A DNA stretch of 64,000 bases from Chryseobacterium sp. Bi04 (GCF_918698085.1 NZ_CAKKLP010000004.1:186001-250000); one strand, 5' to 3'. Positions 38,617-47,886 are shown, numbered from the stretch's first letter. Numbers and translations are program-made. The notes: a model not told the origin generated them from the letters alone.

Positions 38617-39257
38617 AATCTAGTAACTAATATAAATGTACTTTACATATATAAATTTCAGATGCATGGTAAGCACCTATATTGAATAGCGAATTTATAG
38701 AAGTCAAATGATTAGAAAAAAGATATTGATACAACATACCTATCTCAATTAAGAATTCTGGAATTATAGACGTGTTTATTAATGTAAATTTGTTAAATTT
38801 TTCTTTTTAAAGAGTCCCAAAACCATTTATATTCCATATTTGTTATTAATGTTTAAAAATGTACTCTATGTGTTTTTTTTAACCTTACCAATATCATAGC
38901 ATTGATACGGCCAATTTGATAATTCATATTTATCAGTTCTTTTGCAATATAGTTTCAGGTCGACAATACATCATAATTTTTATTTTATGCTTAAATAATT
39001 TGGCTGAAAATATTAATAAAAGAGGGAATATTTATAGCTGAGATATGTATGTAAGATTTAGATTTTCTTTATATTTTTTTTTTTTAATGTATTATTGCTG
39101 TAGAAATATTACTCATCTATTGAAAGTTGTCTAAAAAAACGACACTTATTACTTAATATTAGGGCAGTCCATAGTTTTCTAAAGTAATTAATAGTTGATA
39201 TTGCTCAAACCACCAGCTCTCCATTCTAATTTAACTAAAAAAACATTAAATGATATT
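38617..39257. other. Divergent intergenic region (S8 protease / DUF5777 operon)
   Basis: 641 bp without a gene. It contains the variant promoter at 39040-39097 and a run of 13 T around 39074-39086. Confidence 0.6.
39040..39097 (+). promoter_or_regulatory. Variant of the shared-type promoter (GAGATA-N5-GTAAGA, 33 bp, TATTATTG)
   Basis: GAGATA (39040-39045), TGTAT, then GTAAGA in place of GTGATA (39051-39056), 33 bp with a T13 run, and TATTATTG (39090-39097). The extra base could have come from slippage in the T-run. It points to the DUF5777 operon, whose ATG is 160 bp away. Confidence 0.45.
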
Positions 39258-40097
39258 ATGAAAAAATCAATATTACTTTTGTTAATGTCTTTTTCAAATT
39301 TTGCCTTTTCACAGCAAGACTTATTAAAGGATATCGATACTGTAAAAGTTCCAGAAAATTCCCAACCTGCTTTTAAAGCTTTACAAATTGTAACAGCACA
39401 ATCTACTAAGCTTGCTGCAAAGGGAGAATGGTATATGGTAGTCGCTCACCGTTTTGGAGATATTAGTGACGGATTTAAAAACTTCTTTGGTTTAGATGAG
39501 TCATCTACTAAATTAGGTGTAATTTATGGACTTAAAGATTGGTTATCGTTGAGCGCCGCAAGGGAAACAAATCTCAAAACATTTGAATTCGCGGCTAAAT
39601 ATAGATTACTGAAACAAAATGATAAGTCACCTGTTGAAATTGTTGGTTATAATGTAGTTGCCCTTAATACGGAATTAAGCAGAGATAATTATTCAAATTT
39701 AGAGTTTAGAGATCGGCTTACTTATCTTACCCAAGCTCTTATCTCCAGAAGATTTAGTGATAAGTTGTCAGTGCAGTTAACGCCGTCATATCTTCACAAA
39801 AATCTTTATGATCCAAATATTGAAAATAAAAATCAATTTTTAACTGGAGTGGGGGGGAGATATAAAATATCAAAGAGAATATCTATCAATGCGGAGTATT
39901 TTCTGAATTTTGATAAAAATGGTTTTTATAAAAATCCTTTATCAATAGGAATGGATTTGGAAACTGGGGGACATGTTTTTCAAATGGTATTTACTAATTC
40001 ATTTTTAAATTCAGATACTGGGTACCTTAGCAATGCTCTAGGAAATTGGGGCAAAGGAAATATATATTTTGGGTTTAATTTATATAGAGTTTTTTAA
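39258..40097 (+). CDS. DUF5777-family outer-membrane barrel protein
   Basis: 279 residues from the ATG at 39258, where a signal peptide (MKKSILLLLMSFSNFAFSQ) begins; an in-frame ATG at 39195 adds 21 residues before it. The mature part has the DUF5777 pattern: PAFKALQIVTAQSTKLAAKG, EWYMVVAHRFGDISDGFKNF, FGLDESSTKLGVIYGLKDWL, then beta-barrel strands to a C-terminal FGFNLYRVF. This family is repeatedly found with a cytochrome c and a YceI protein in Bacteroidota (recalled knowledge). It is the first gene of a tight three-gene operon (1 bp and 11 bp gaps). Confidence 0.85.
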   Translation: MKKSILLLLMSFSNFAFSQQDLLKDIDTVKVPENSQPAFKALQIVTAQSTKLAAKGEWYMVVAHRFGDISDGFKNFFGLDESSTKLGVIYGLKDWLSLSAARETNLKTFEFAAKYRLLKQNDKSPVEIVGYNVVALNTELSRDNYSNLEFRDRLTYLTQALISRRFSDKLSVQLTPSYLHKNLYDPNIENKNQFLTGVGGRYKISKRISINAEYFLNFDKNGFYKNPLSIGMDLETGGHVFQMVFTNSFLNSDTGYLSNALGNWGKGNIYFGFNLYRVF

Positions 40098-40098
40098 T

Positions 40099-40452
40099 AT
40101 GAAAAAGATAGTGTACACAATGCCATTAGTTGCTATGTTAATTTCTTGTGACAGTAGAACCTACGGGGAAATTTCAGATAATATACCGGTCATCACTAAA
40201 GATGTAAGTTATAATGTAGAAATAAAGCCTATTGTTGAAAGTAGATGTATGGGTTGTCATTCAGTAGGTGGGCCTGGGTCAGTCCTGCTTCTAACAAACT
40301 ATGAACAAACAAAAAATAATATAGATAATATTATAGATAGAATACAACGACCGGCTGGCGCTTCGGGAAGAATGCCTCCAGCAGCACCGCTTTCCCAAAG
40401 TCAAATTAACTTTTTCACTCAGTGGAAGGCAGGTGGCCTTGTTGAAAATTAA
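40099..40452 (+). CDS. Small c-type cytochrome lipoprotein
   Basis: 117 residues from the ATG at 40099. The lipobox LVAMLISC puts the lipidated Cys at about 17. A single heme-binding CMGCH motif (about residue 50) follows EIKPIVESR. The C-terminal GRMPPAAPLSQSQINFFTQW contains the Met of a methionine axial ligand and the P-P-A-A-P-L-S end common in Bacteroidota cytochromes. It is probably a periplasm-facing electron carrier. It starts 1 bp after the stop of the DUF5777 gene. Confidence 0.85.
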   Translation: MKKIVYTMPLVAMLISCDSRTYGEISDNIPVITKDVSYNVEIKPIVESRCMGCHSVGGPGSVLLLTNYEQTKNNIDNIIDRIQRPAGASGRMPPAAPLSQSQINFFTQWKAGGLVEN

Positions 40453-40463
40453 ATGATAAAATC

Positions 40464-41009
40464 ATGAAAAATTTATTATCAATTCTTATACTACTACTGC
40501 TTAGTAATAATCTACTGGGCCAAAAATATAGCTCTAAAAAGGGTCAAGTAACATTTGAAGCGTCAGTTCCATTATTTGAAGACATTAGCGCTAAGGAAAA
40601 TAACAATGTTTTTATATTCGATACAGATACAGGTGGAATAGCTTCTATTTCTTTTGTGAAAAACTTTAAGTTCACAGTAGCTTTAATGGAAGAACACTTT
40701 AATGAGAACTATGCTGAAACAGGTAAATATCCCAAGGTAACATTTAAAGGTAAAGTGTTAAATTTTGACAAAAAAAAAATAACTATTTCACCGCAAAAGT
40801 TTACCATTCAAGGAATATTAAACTTTCATGGAGCAGATAAGGTTATTTCATCACCAGTAACAATTTATACTAAAGATGGTAAGATTTATTTTCAGGGAAG
40901 CTTTGTTGTAAAGCCTATTGATTTTAAGATAACAATTCCCAAAGTTGTAAATAAAAAAGTAGCAGAAGTTGTAAAAATTAAATATGATTATATATTAACA
41001 TTACAATAA
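40464..41009 (+). CDS. YceI-family protein
   Basis: 181 residues with signal peptide (KNLLSILILLLLSNNLLGQ). The mature part follows the YceI lipocalin-like pattern: QVTFEASVPLFEDISAKENN, MEEHFNENYAETGKYPKVTF, GKVLNFDKKKITISPQKFTI, GILNFHGADKVISSPVTIYT. YceI proteins bind isoprenoid or quinone-like molecules in the periplasm. As last gene of the operon with a heme lipoprotein and an outer-membrane barrel, it suggests a redox or quinone-related envelope function (inference). Confidence 0.85.
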   Translation: MKNLLSILILLLLSNNLLGQKYSSKKGQVTFEASVPLFEDISAKENNNVFIFDTDTGGIASISFVKNFKFTVALMEEHFNENYAETGKYPKVTFKGKVLNFDKKKITISPQKFTIQGILNFHGADKVISSPVTIYTKDGKIYFQGSFVVKPIDFKITIPKVVNKKVAEVVKIKYDYILTLQ

Positions 41010-41513
41010 GAAATATCTATTGCTAGTTTTATAGATAAGCATAGAACTTTTCAAGGATAGAGAGATTAAGTTATTATTAAAATTGTCCAAACAACATTTG
41101 CTTTCATTATTATTGTTCACGATACCTAGTCGGAATTAAAACCGGCTTATTTACGAAAAAAGTAAAAAAGTAAGTAGAAAAAAGTAGTAATTATCCTTAG
41201 ATTTTGCTATACTGTTCGGTATCCTTCTTACTTGCGCTAGTGTTATTGCATTCGTATGCACAAAATAAAAAAAGGAGAACTAGAATATTTTTTTTGCAAT
41301 CAAACAGAAGGGTAGTCTAAGAACGGTATAGTGGTGAAATAATTTTTTTTGTAGTTATGTTACTTCTTAATGTACTTGTATTTATCAGCATATACTTTTC
41401 AACGTGAAATTTTCAATTCAGATATATCAAAGGCAAAAGGGACTGCTAGGTACAATCATAAGGAGAAAAAAAAATTAAATGATCATATAAATAATGTTCA
41501 TAAGAATATTAAA
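41010..41513. other. Non-coding stretch before the GT2 gene
   Basis: 504 bp without a recognisable gene or hairpin. An in-frame extension of the next gene to 41370 has an odd, basic composition and is not supported. Confidence 0.45.
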
Positions 41514-42461
41514 ATGAAAATATCAGTAATTATTCCTGTATATAATGCAGAGAAATTTATTCGTAATGCAGTAGAATCTGCTGTACGGCTTGAAGAGGTT
41601 TGCGAAGTTATTTTAATAGAAGATCAGTCGCCAGATAATGCATTGGCGATTTGCAAAGAATTAACGTCAAAACATAATAAAGTAAAACTATATCGGCACA
41701 AAGATAATGTAAATTGTGGGGCGGGTCTTAGTAGAAATCTGGGAATTAAAAATGCTGTAGGGGATTTTATAGCCTTTCTTGATGCAGATGATTTTTACCT
41801 CCCTAACCGATTCAATGCTGAAAAAGAGCTATTTAAAGATCCAAAAGTAGAAGGGGTTTATGGGGCGATCGGAGTATGTTATTATTCGCAAAAGGCTAAA
41901 AATAAATACTATAAAGTTTTTGGCGAGCGTTTAACAACTGTATATAAAAGATATAAGCCTGAAGATGTTTTTCCAGGGCAAATAGGAATGATTGGAAGTT
42001 TTGGGTTATTCAGTGTAGATGCATTAACAATAAGGAAAGATGCCTTATTTAAGATGAACATTTTATTTAAATCTCTCCGAATGCACGAAGATACGGAATT
42101 TTTATTTCGTTTATCTTACTATTTAGATCTTTATCCAGGTATATTGGATAGGCCAGTAGCTATGAGAGGAATTCACGAAAATAATCGGATTACTAAAATT
42201 GAAACAAGAGAAGAAAAGCCAGCAAAGACTAGGGTTTTATTATGGAAAGAAATAAAGGATTGGGCAGAGAGTGAGGTAGAAATTTCTAAAGAAGCAAAGA
42301 CTCACATTATTAGAATGCATCGTAGCTTTGAAATTGCTAATTCAAGATGGCTAATAAAACGGATTATGATATTAAAATATGCGATATTGGATTATTATAG
42401 TATCCGTTCCGGGCTTTATAATATTAATTTTTTTAATAGAGGAAAATATAGACTAAAATGA
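41514..42461 (+). CDS. Family 2 glycosyltransferase (GT-A fold)
   Basis: 315 residues from the ATG at 41514, chosen because MKISVIIPVYNAEKFIRNAV is the exact start of the GT2 fold. Further landmarks are VILIEDQSPDNAL, NCGAGLSRNLGIKNAVGDFI and the metal-binding DxD in FLDADDFYLPNRF, then MHEDTEFLFRL near 180. It transfers a sugar from a nucleotide donor, probably to a surface glycan. It is a lone gene next to an IS481 element; no other sugar genes are nearby. Acceptor and donor are unknown. Confidence 0.85.
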   Translation: MKISVIIPVYNAEKFIRNAVESAVRLEEVCEVILIEDQSPDNALAICKELTSKHNKVKLYRHKDNVNCGAGLSRNLGIKNAVGDFIAFLDADDFYLPNRFNAEKELFKDPKVEGVYGAIGVCYYSQKAKNKYYKVFGERLTTVYKRYKPEDVFPGQIGMIGSFGLFSVDALTIRKDALFKMNILFKSLRMHEDTEFLFRLSYYLDLYPGILDRPVAMRGIHENNRITKIETREEKPAKTRVLLWKEIKDWAESEVEISKEAKTHIIRMHRSFEIANSRWLIKRIMILKYAILDYYSIRSGLYNINFFNRGKYRLK

Positions 42462-42633
42462 TTAAAAATAAACAGGGATTTCTACGGAATTTTTCAGGAT
42501 GTTATAATTATTTGTTATTGTACCTTAAGAAATGAGAATTTCAGCAGAAAATAAGAGAATAAATATTCAGTTTAACACGAGGTACAAACATTAAAAATCT
42601 ATTCGAACAATGTAATCAAGCTAATTTTGTGAC

Positions 42634-42642
42634 ATCCTAAAT
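42634..42642. repeat. 9-bp target duplication, left (ATCCTAAAT)
   Basis: Same sequence as 43845-43853 on the other side of the IS. Confidence 0.8.
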
Positions 42643-43844
42643 GTAATAGCCACAACTTGATCTGACAGTTTGGTTCTAAAAATATTTGTCAGTTATTCGA
42701 TATTGTCCTTACTTCCAAAAGTAAGGATTTTTTGTTCTTCAGCAAGTGTTTCCAATAGTTTCTCTTTTGCTATTGTTTTACTATCTAAAAACGTCTGCAT
42801 TGGTGTTTTACCATAACAATGTTTTCCTGTATGGGTTCTTTCATTGTTGTAATACGACAGCCAACTGTTTAGATCTAATTGTAGTTCCTCAATGCTTCTG
42901 TAAATTTTCTTTCTGAAAGCTATGGCATAGAACTCTTCTTGTATCGTTCTATGGAAACGTTCACAGATACCGTTGGTTTGGGGACTTTTAGCTTTGGTTT
43001 TCGTGTGATCAATGTCTTCAATAGCTAAGTAAAGCTGATATTCATGCTGTTCTCTTATTCCACAATATTCAGTTCCCCTGTCTGTTAAAATTCTAAGTAA
43101 ACGAAGCTCCTGCTGTTCAAAAAAAGGAACGACCTGATCATTGAGCATATCAGCTGCAATGAGTGCATTCTTACGGTCATATAACTTGGCAAAAGCAACT
43201 TTAGAATAAGTATCTATAAAAGTTTGTTGATAAATATGCCCAACACCTTTTATATTACCTACATAATAAGTGTCTTGTGCTCCTAAATATCCAGGATGAT
43301 GAGTTTCAATCTCTCCATGAGCTTTTTTCTCTTCCTTCGCTCTTTCTAATGCTGAAAGTTGAGATTCAGTAAGAACAATACCATCCTGAGCGGATTTTGC
43401 TTCCAACGCTTTTAACCTCAATTTAAAAGTATGCAGATCATGTCTGAGCCAAATACTTCTAACTCCTCCTGGTGACACTATTAAACCTTTCTTTTTAAGC
43501 TCGTTGCTTACTCTAAGCTGTCCCAAAGCAGGGTTATCAATGGCTATATCAACAACAGCCTTTTCTATAGCTTCATCTACACGATTCTTTAATACAGGCT
43601 TTCTTCTGGATATTTCCTGTAAAGCAAGTTCCCCGCCTTGTTCATACAATTCTTTAAATCGATAGAAACTGTCTCGGGAATAACCCATTACTTTACACGC
43701 TTTAGATACATTTCCTAAATGTTGTGCTAATTCAAGTACACCTAATTTGTTTTTGATGATTTTTTGTTGTGTTGTCATACTACTTAATCTATTTTAAAGT
43801 TATTCAATTTGTTGATAACTGTCAGATTAAGTATTGACTAATTC
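42643..43844 (-). mobile_element. Intact IS481-type element, 1202 bp
   Basis: 28-bp imperfect inverted repeats: left GTAATAGCCACAACTTGATC, right (reversed) GAATTAGTCAATACTTAATC, both continuing TGACAGTT after a shared C. It is flanked by a perfect 9-bp duplication ATCCTAAAT (42634-42642 and 43845-43853). It contains one transposase gene and, near its left end, a CCTTACTT...AAGTAAGG hairpin with a T-tail. Decayed sisters lie at 32437-33495 and 45493-46290, all in the same direction. Confidence 0.9.
42693..43778 (-). CDS. IS481-family transposase
   Basis: 361 residues. The N-terminal helix-turn-helix domain (about 15-60) has ELAQHLGNVSKACKVMGYSR and DSFYRFKELYEQGG. The integrase core has Asp169 (GAQDTYYVGN), Asp233 (ILTDRGTEYCG) and Glu273 (GICERFHRTIQ), the DDE triad. 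The C-terminal YYNNERTHTGKHCYGKTPMQ block is typical for this group. The frame is intact. It is unlike the 334-residue transposase at 27961 in its N-terminus, so two IS481 lineages are present. Confidence 0.95.
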   Translation of the reverse strand: MTTQQKIIKNKLGVLELAQHLGNVSKACKVMGYSRDSFYRFKELYEQGGELALQEISRRKPVLKNRVDEAIEKAVVDIAIDNPALGQLRVSNELKKKGLIVSPGGVRSIWLRHDLHTFKLRLKALEAKSAQDGIVLTESQLSALERAKEEKKAHGEIETHHPGYLGAQDTYYVGNIKGVGHIYQQTFIDTYSKVAFAKLYDRKNALIAADMLNDQVVPFFEQQELRLLRILTDRGTEYCGIREQHEYQLYLAIEDIDHTKTKAKSPQTNGICERFHRTIQEEFYAIAFRKKIYRSIEELQLDLNSWLSYYNNERTHTGKHCYGKTPMQTFLDSKTIAKEKLLETLAEEQKILTFGSKDNIE

Positions 43845-43853
43845 ATCCTAAAT
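43845..43853. repeat. 9-bp target duplication, right (ATCCTAAAT)
   Basis: Partner of 42634-42642. Confidence 0.8.
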
Positions 43854-43864
43854 GATAGATTCTT

Positions 43865-44345
43865 TCATTTTTTTGTTATATTTTTTTAGAGCTTACATTC
43901 CCTAATGCTTTGTGCGATCTGTTATAATTGTATTCAATCCTCCATTAATTTGCTTTCTCTTCAGTATCCTGTAAATTTTTAAAGACATGAATATTAAGAA
44001 GTTCAGTTTTACAACTTTTATTCAACCTTTCTATGAGACTGTTTTGAGTAGATTTCTCAAGTTGATATAATGAATTTCTATTAATTCTCTGGAGCCCATA
44101 ACTGAAGATTTAGATATAAACTCGGGACCATTTTCAACTCTTATGCGTTTATGCTTACTTCTCTGCTATTTTAAACAATCTAAAAACTCTTACTACTCTT
44201 GCAGAGCAGATGCTTTACCAATTTTTTTCCATAGAAAGCAATTTCTGGTTATAATGATCAGCTATATTTAATATTCTAAATCTTCTTCCATCATATAACT
44301 ATCGTTTATAAAAATCCATTATCCAGCATTTATGTTTACAGCATA
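43865..44345 (-). mobile_element. IS3-family remnant C (orfB, 3' part)
   Basis: On the minus strand, broken frames give W-I-M-D-F-Y, then GRRFRILNIADHYNQKLL, then (E)RLNKSCKTELLNIHVFKNLQ and EYNYNRSHKALGN. This is the order of the IS3 OrfB C-terminal half. Several stops and frameshifts. Confidence 0.75.
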
Positions 44346-44448
44346 TTTCTATTGCGTTCTTTAAAAGTTCCCGCTCTTTGAAAATTTAAAGTTTTTTTAT
44401 TTAAAAACTGAATCTAATCTTTACTAAAAAATGAGTAACATACCAAAT

Positions 44449-44505
44449 GAGATATACATGTGATATTGACTTTTTGTGCTTAACTAAATGTTATTAATAA
44501 GTTTG
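44449..44505 (+). promoter_or_regulatory. Shared-type promoter 4 (GAGATA-N5-GTGATA, 32 bp, TAAGTTTG)
   Basis: GAGATA (44449-44454), TACAT, GTGATA (44460-44465), a 32-bp spacer with a T5 run six bases in, then TAAGTTTG (44498-44505). The HTH-pair ATG at 44549 follows 43 bp later, the shortest leader of the set. Confidence 0.85.
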
Positions 44506-44548
44506 CACTGTAAATATTATTAATAAAATTAGTAGATAATACCACAAT

Positions 44549-44989
44549 ATGACAAACTTGAAAGAAATTCATATTGGAACAATAATTAGGCTTTTAGTCA
44601 CTGAATCCGATATTGATATGTCGCGTATATGTAATTTCGTTAATTGTACTGAAAAAGAAGTTGAACAAATATTTTTAGCTGAAAGTTTGGATTCAAAATT
44701 ACTTTTACGATTAAGTAAACTTTTAGAATATGATCTTTTCAGAATATATTCTCAACACTTAATTATGTATGCCCCGCCCAGGAAGATAAATAGTCAAAAT
44801 AATGATATACGGGAAAAAGCATCAGCTATTCCTCAGTTCAGAAAAAATATATACACCAAAGAGGTGATTGATTATATACTTGAAATTATTTTAAATGGCG
44901 AAATGACTAAAAATGAGGTGATTGTGGAGTATGGAATCCCAAAAACGACATTATATACTTGGATTAGAAAATATTCACCAAATTCTTAA
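44549..44989 (+). CDS. Helix-turn-helix protein, first of a conserved pair
   Basis: 146 residues. The N-terminal part (about 5-65) resembles an XRE-like helix bundle (HIGTIIRLLVTESDIDMSRI, then KLLLRLSKLLEYDLFRIYSQ). A linker PQFRKNIYTKEVIDYILEII leads to a C-terminal helix-turn-helix of transposase/Hin type (VIVEYGIPKTTLYTWIRKYS, about 125-145). From memory this and the next gene form a frequently repeated pair in Chryseobacterium relatives, often annotated as transposase; no catalytic domain is present. A DNA-binding role is likely. The shared-type promoter lies directly upstream. Confidence 0.7.
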   Translation: MTNLKEIHIGTIIRLLVTESDIDMSRICNFVNCTEKEVEQIFLAESLDSKLLLRLSKLLEYDLFRIYSQHLIMYAPPRKINSQNNDIREKASAIPQFRKNIYTKEVIDYILEIILNGEMTKNEVIVEYGIPKTTLYTWIRKYSPNS

Positions 44990-45065
44990 AAGGCTAATTA
45001 TGATGAGCTTTTAATTCTGCTGTTACGATTTACGAACATAAGCCTTGCAAAATAAATTATATATT

Positions 45066-45413
45066 ATGAGTAAGACAAAATTTAAAGAAGATTTTGGATT
45101 GGTGAACTATAAGAAAATATATTCGGATATTATTGAAAATAAGAAAACCGAAAAATCTGCAGAAATGTGTAGAATATTGAATAAAGATAAACTTTCCGGG
45201 TTGGATATCATAAAAATTAATCAATTGATATTTGGAATACCAAACAGAGCCACAGCTTCTTTTAATCAAAATCATCGCTCTTATGATCTACATACCATTC
45301 TTGAAATTTTAGAATATCAAAAAGCAAATCATTTAAATAATAGTCAAATAGCACTTCATTATAAAATTAGTAGAAACACTATTGCTAAATGGAAAAAGAT
45401 GTTTATAAAATAA
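45066..45413 (+). CDS. Helix-turn-helix protein, second of a conserved pair
   Basis: 115 residues from the ATG at 45066 (SKTKFKEDFGLVNYKKIYSD); an upstream in-frame ATG at 45045 adds seven atypical residues. The C-terminus is a clear helix-turn-helix: LHTILEILEYQKANHLNNSQ, then IALHYKISRNTIAKWKKMF (about 75-115), like the IS3 OrfA/homeodomain-like fold. The central DIIKINQLIFGIPN is characteristic of its family. It lies 76 bp after the first gene on the same strand. Without transposase catalytic residues or IS ends around the pair, it is more likely a regulator. Confidence 0.7.
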   Translation: MSKTKFKEDFGLVNYKKIYSDIIENKKTEKSAEMCRILNKDKLSGLDIIKINQLIFGIPNRATASFNQNHRSYDLHTILEILEYQKANHLNNSQIALHYKISRNTIAKWKKMFIK

Positions 45414-45492
45414 TCATATTGTTTTTTTTGATATCATAGTGATATTCAATTGCATTCTAAATTGTTATAGAATTTGCTTTTTCCAATTATAT

Positions 45493-46290
45493 GTAATAGC
45501 CACGACTTTATTTGACAGTTAAGGGGTAAAATAATTGTCAGTTATTCAATATTGTCCTTACTTCCAAAAGTAAGATTTTTGTTCTTTTGCAAGATTTTAC
45601 AACAATTTCTCTTTTGCCATTGTTTTACTATCTAAAAATGTTTGCATTGGAGTTTTACTATAACAATATTTTCCTGTATGTGTTCTTTCATTGTTGTAAT
45701 AGGACAACCAGCTGTTTAGGTCTAATTGTAGTTCTTCAATGCTTTTGTAAATTTTCTTTCTGAAAGCTATAGTATAAAACTCTTCCTGGGCTCTTTCTAG
45801 TGTTGAAAGTTGAGATTCAGTAAGAACGATACCGTCCTGAGCAAATTTTGCTTCCAGAGCTTTTAATCGTAGTTAAGGTAGTAGATCGTGTCTAAACCAA
45901 ATACTTCTAACTCCGCCTGAAGGTACAATAAGGCCCTTCTTTTTAAGCCCATTACTTACTCTAAGCTGCCCCAAAGCAGGGTTTTCAATGGCTAAATCAA
46001 CAACAGCTCTTTCTATAGCTTCATCTACACGATTCTTTAATACTGGCTTTGTCCTGGAGATTTCCAATAGCGCCAATTCGCCTCCTTGTTCATACCGTTT
46101 TTTGAATCTATAGAAGCTGTCTCGGGAATACCCAATCCGTGCAGACTTTGGATACGTTTCCTAAATGTTGTACTAATTCAAGTACGCCTAACTTATTTTT
46201 GATGATTTTTTGTTGTGTTGTCATAATATTTAATCTGTTTTAAAGTTATTCAATTTGATTATAACTATCAGATTAAGTATTGACTAATTC
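45493..46290 (-). mobile_element. Internally deleted IS481-type element
   Basis: Both tips match the intact element (left GTAATAGCCACGACTTTATT, right ...AGTATTGACTAATTC), but about 400 bp of the middle is missing and the rest has stops. Flanking 9-bp duplication with one mismatch: CAATTATAT (45484-45492) and AAATTATAT (46291-46299). The insertion hit the last codons of the neighbouring regulator without changing its stop. Confidence 0.9.
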
Positions 46291-46293
46291 AAA

Positions 46294-47769
46294 TTATATA
46301 ATGTTTTTAATCCATAAATATATATCTTCTTCGGAGTTTATATTTAACTTCTTTCGTAGGCGATTCTTCCTGATCTGAACTGCCCTGGGTGTGACAAATG
46401 TATATTGAGCAATATCTTTAGATGAAAAATTTAAATATAAATAAGCGCAAAAAGTTAAATCCCCGATTTGCATTTTTGGATTGATCTTTATTAAGTTCGA
46501 AATAAATGTAGGATAGGTTTCCCGAAATCTGGTAATGAATTCAGGATTATTTTCTTTAGCTAATTGTATTAAATCGTCAAAAGCTTCATTTACTTTCAGT
46601 TCTAACAAATAATTTTTTTCTTTGTTTTGAGCAATAAGCTCCTCTTGAGAATCTATTTTTTTCTTTACGATCCTTTGTTTTCTCAAAATAAAATACGTTG
46701 AAATAATTATAAATAAAATACTGAAAACAACCAGAATAGTAATTTGTTTTTTTATTTTAATGTTTGTTTTATTTTCTTGCTCATGGAGTAAGTTGCCAAA
46801 TGCTGTATTATTTACTTCAAAATATTCTTTAGCTATTTGTTTTTGTAAGGGGAATTCTTTTGCTTGAAATTCATTTGCTTTTTGTACATTTCCTAAAGTA
46901 TTATAAGTATTTGAAATTAAATAATATGTTCGTGGAATTAAACTTTTGTAATTTAATTCTTGAAAATTTTTCAGAGCTTTCATATAATAAAAAAGAGCTG
47001 AATCAGGTTTTTTTCGAAGTGTTTCTGTCATTCCCCAAACTAAAAATGTTACTCCCACACCTCTGTATTTATATTTTTTTGCTACTGATAAGGATTTTTT
47101 AAAGCAGTAAGCTGATGAGTCATGTTTTTTTTTAAAAAAGTAATAATATCCCTTAAGAGCAAAAAAGTCAGTTAATTGTTGTGGAGGAATACTAAATTCA
47201 TTTAGATTTATAATTTCTTGATTTTTTAAAATATATTTTTGGGCCGAGTCAATTACCATTTTATCACAATAATTTGCAGCTAGATCGGTATATACTTTAA
47301 TTTGTAATATTTTTTTGTTTATCGTATTAGTTGTTTTACTTATATACATTAAACTTTCATAATTGGCTTGCAATGCATGATCAGGTAAATTTAGAATGCT
47401 GTATATTTTTGCTGTGGTATTGTTTATTTCAGCCATGATTTGTGTGTCAGTAGCAGAATATTCTTGTTTTTCTGCAAGAAGCAATCTTTTTAATGCTTTA
47501 TTATAATATCCTAATTCATATAAAGCCTGACCCATATAAAAGTTACTATAAGCTATCCCGTATGAATCATTAATATTTTTGCTCTTTGCCAATGCTTTTT
47601 GTGCATAAAGATAGCTTTCTTGTATATTTACTTTTTTTTGTTGATTGTGCGCTGAATCTAAAAGTATCTGTATTTCTTTTTTTTGCACTGTTCTATGTTC
47701 AAATGTCTTTTGTGAAAACATCATTTTAGAGAAAAACAATATAGAAATTAGGAGAAATAAAAATTTCAT
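46294..47769 (-). CDS. TPR sensor with membrane helix and LuxR-type output
   Basis: 491 residues. Signal/anchor at the N-terminus (MKFLFLLISILFFSKMMFSQ). About residues 35-310 hold TPR helices (YAQKALAKSKNINDSYGIAY, YYNKALKRLLLAEKQE, ALFYYMKALKNFQELNY). One membrane helix lies at about 337-357 (ITILVVFSILFIIISTYFIL), then a coiled-coil linker. The C-terminal LuxR-like helix-turn-helix (about 425-491) has LTFCAYLYLNFSSKDIAQYT and RAVQIRKNRLRKKLNINSEE. The TPRs probably face the periplasm and signal to the cytoplasmic DNA-binding domain. It has a shared-type promoter 118 bp upstream, so it may belong to the regulon itself. Confidence 0.85.
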   Translation of the reverse strand: MKFLFLLISILFFSKMMFSQKTFEHRTVQKKEIQILLDSAHNQQKKVNIQESYLYAQKALAKSKNINDSYGIAYSNFYMGQALYELGYYNKALKRLLLAEKQEYSATDTQIMAEINNTTAKIYSILNLPDHALQANYESLMYISKTTNTINKKILQIKVYTDLAANYCDKMVIDSAQKYILKNQEIINLNEFSIPPQQLTDFFALKGYYYFFKKKHDSSAYCFKKSLSVAKKYKYRGVGVTFLVWGMTETLRKKPDSALFYYMKALKNFQELNYKSLIPRTYYLISNTYNTLGNVQKANEFQAKEFPLQKQIAKEYFEVNNTAFGNLLHEQENKTNIKIKKQITILVVFSILFIIISTYFILRKQRIVKKKIDSQEELIAQNKEKNYLLELKVNEAFDDLIQLAKENNPEFITRFRETYPTFISNLIKINPKMQIGDLTFCAYLYLNFSSKDIAQYTFVTPRAVQIRKNRLRKKLNINSEEDIYLWIKNII

Positions 47770-47886
47770 GGTAATAAATTCTTTTGACAGTTTGAATCGT
47801 GAAAATACACTTTTATATCCATTTTTTCGAATTAATAAAATTAATATTGTTCATAAATTAATAAATTAATAAATTAATATTGTTCG

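Noticed and set aside
45428..45477. TTGATA-N5-GTGATA after the HTH pair
   Set aside because: The only TTTG lies about 24 bp downstream instead of 32, there is no T-run, and no gene follows but an IS remnant.
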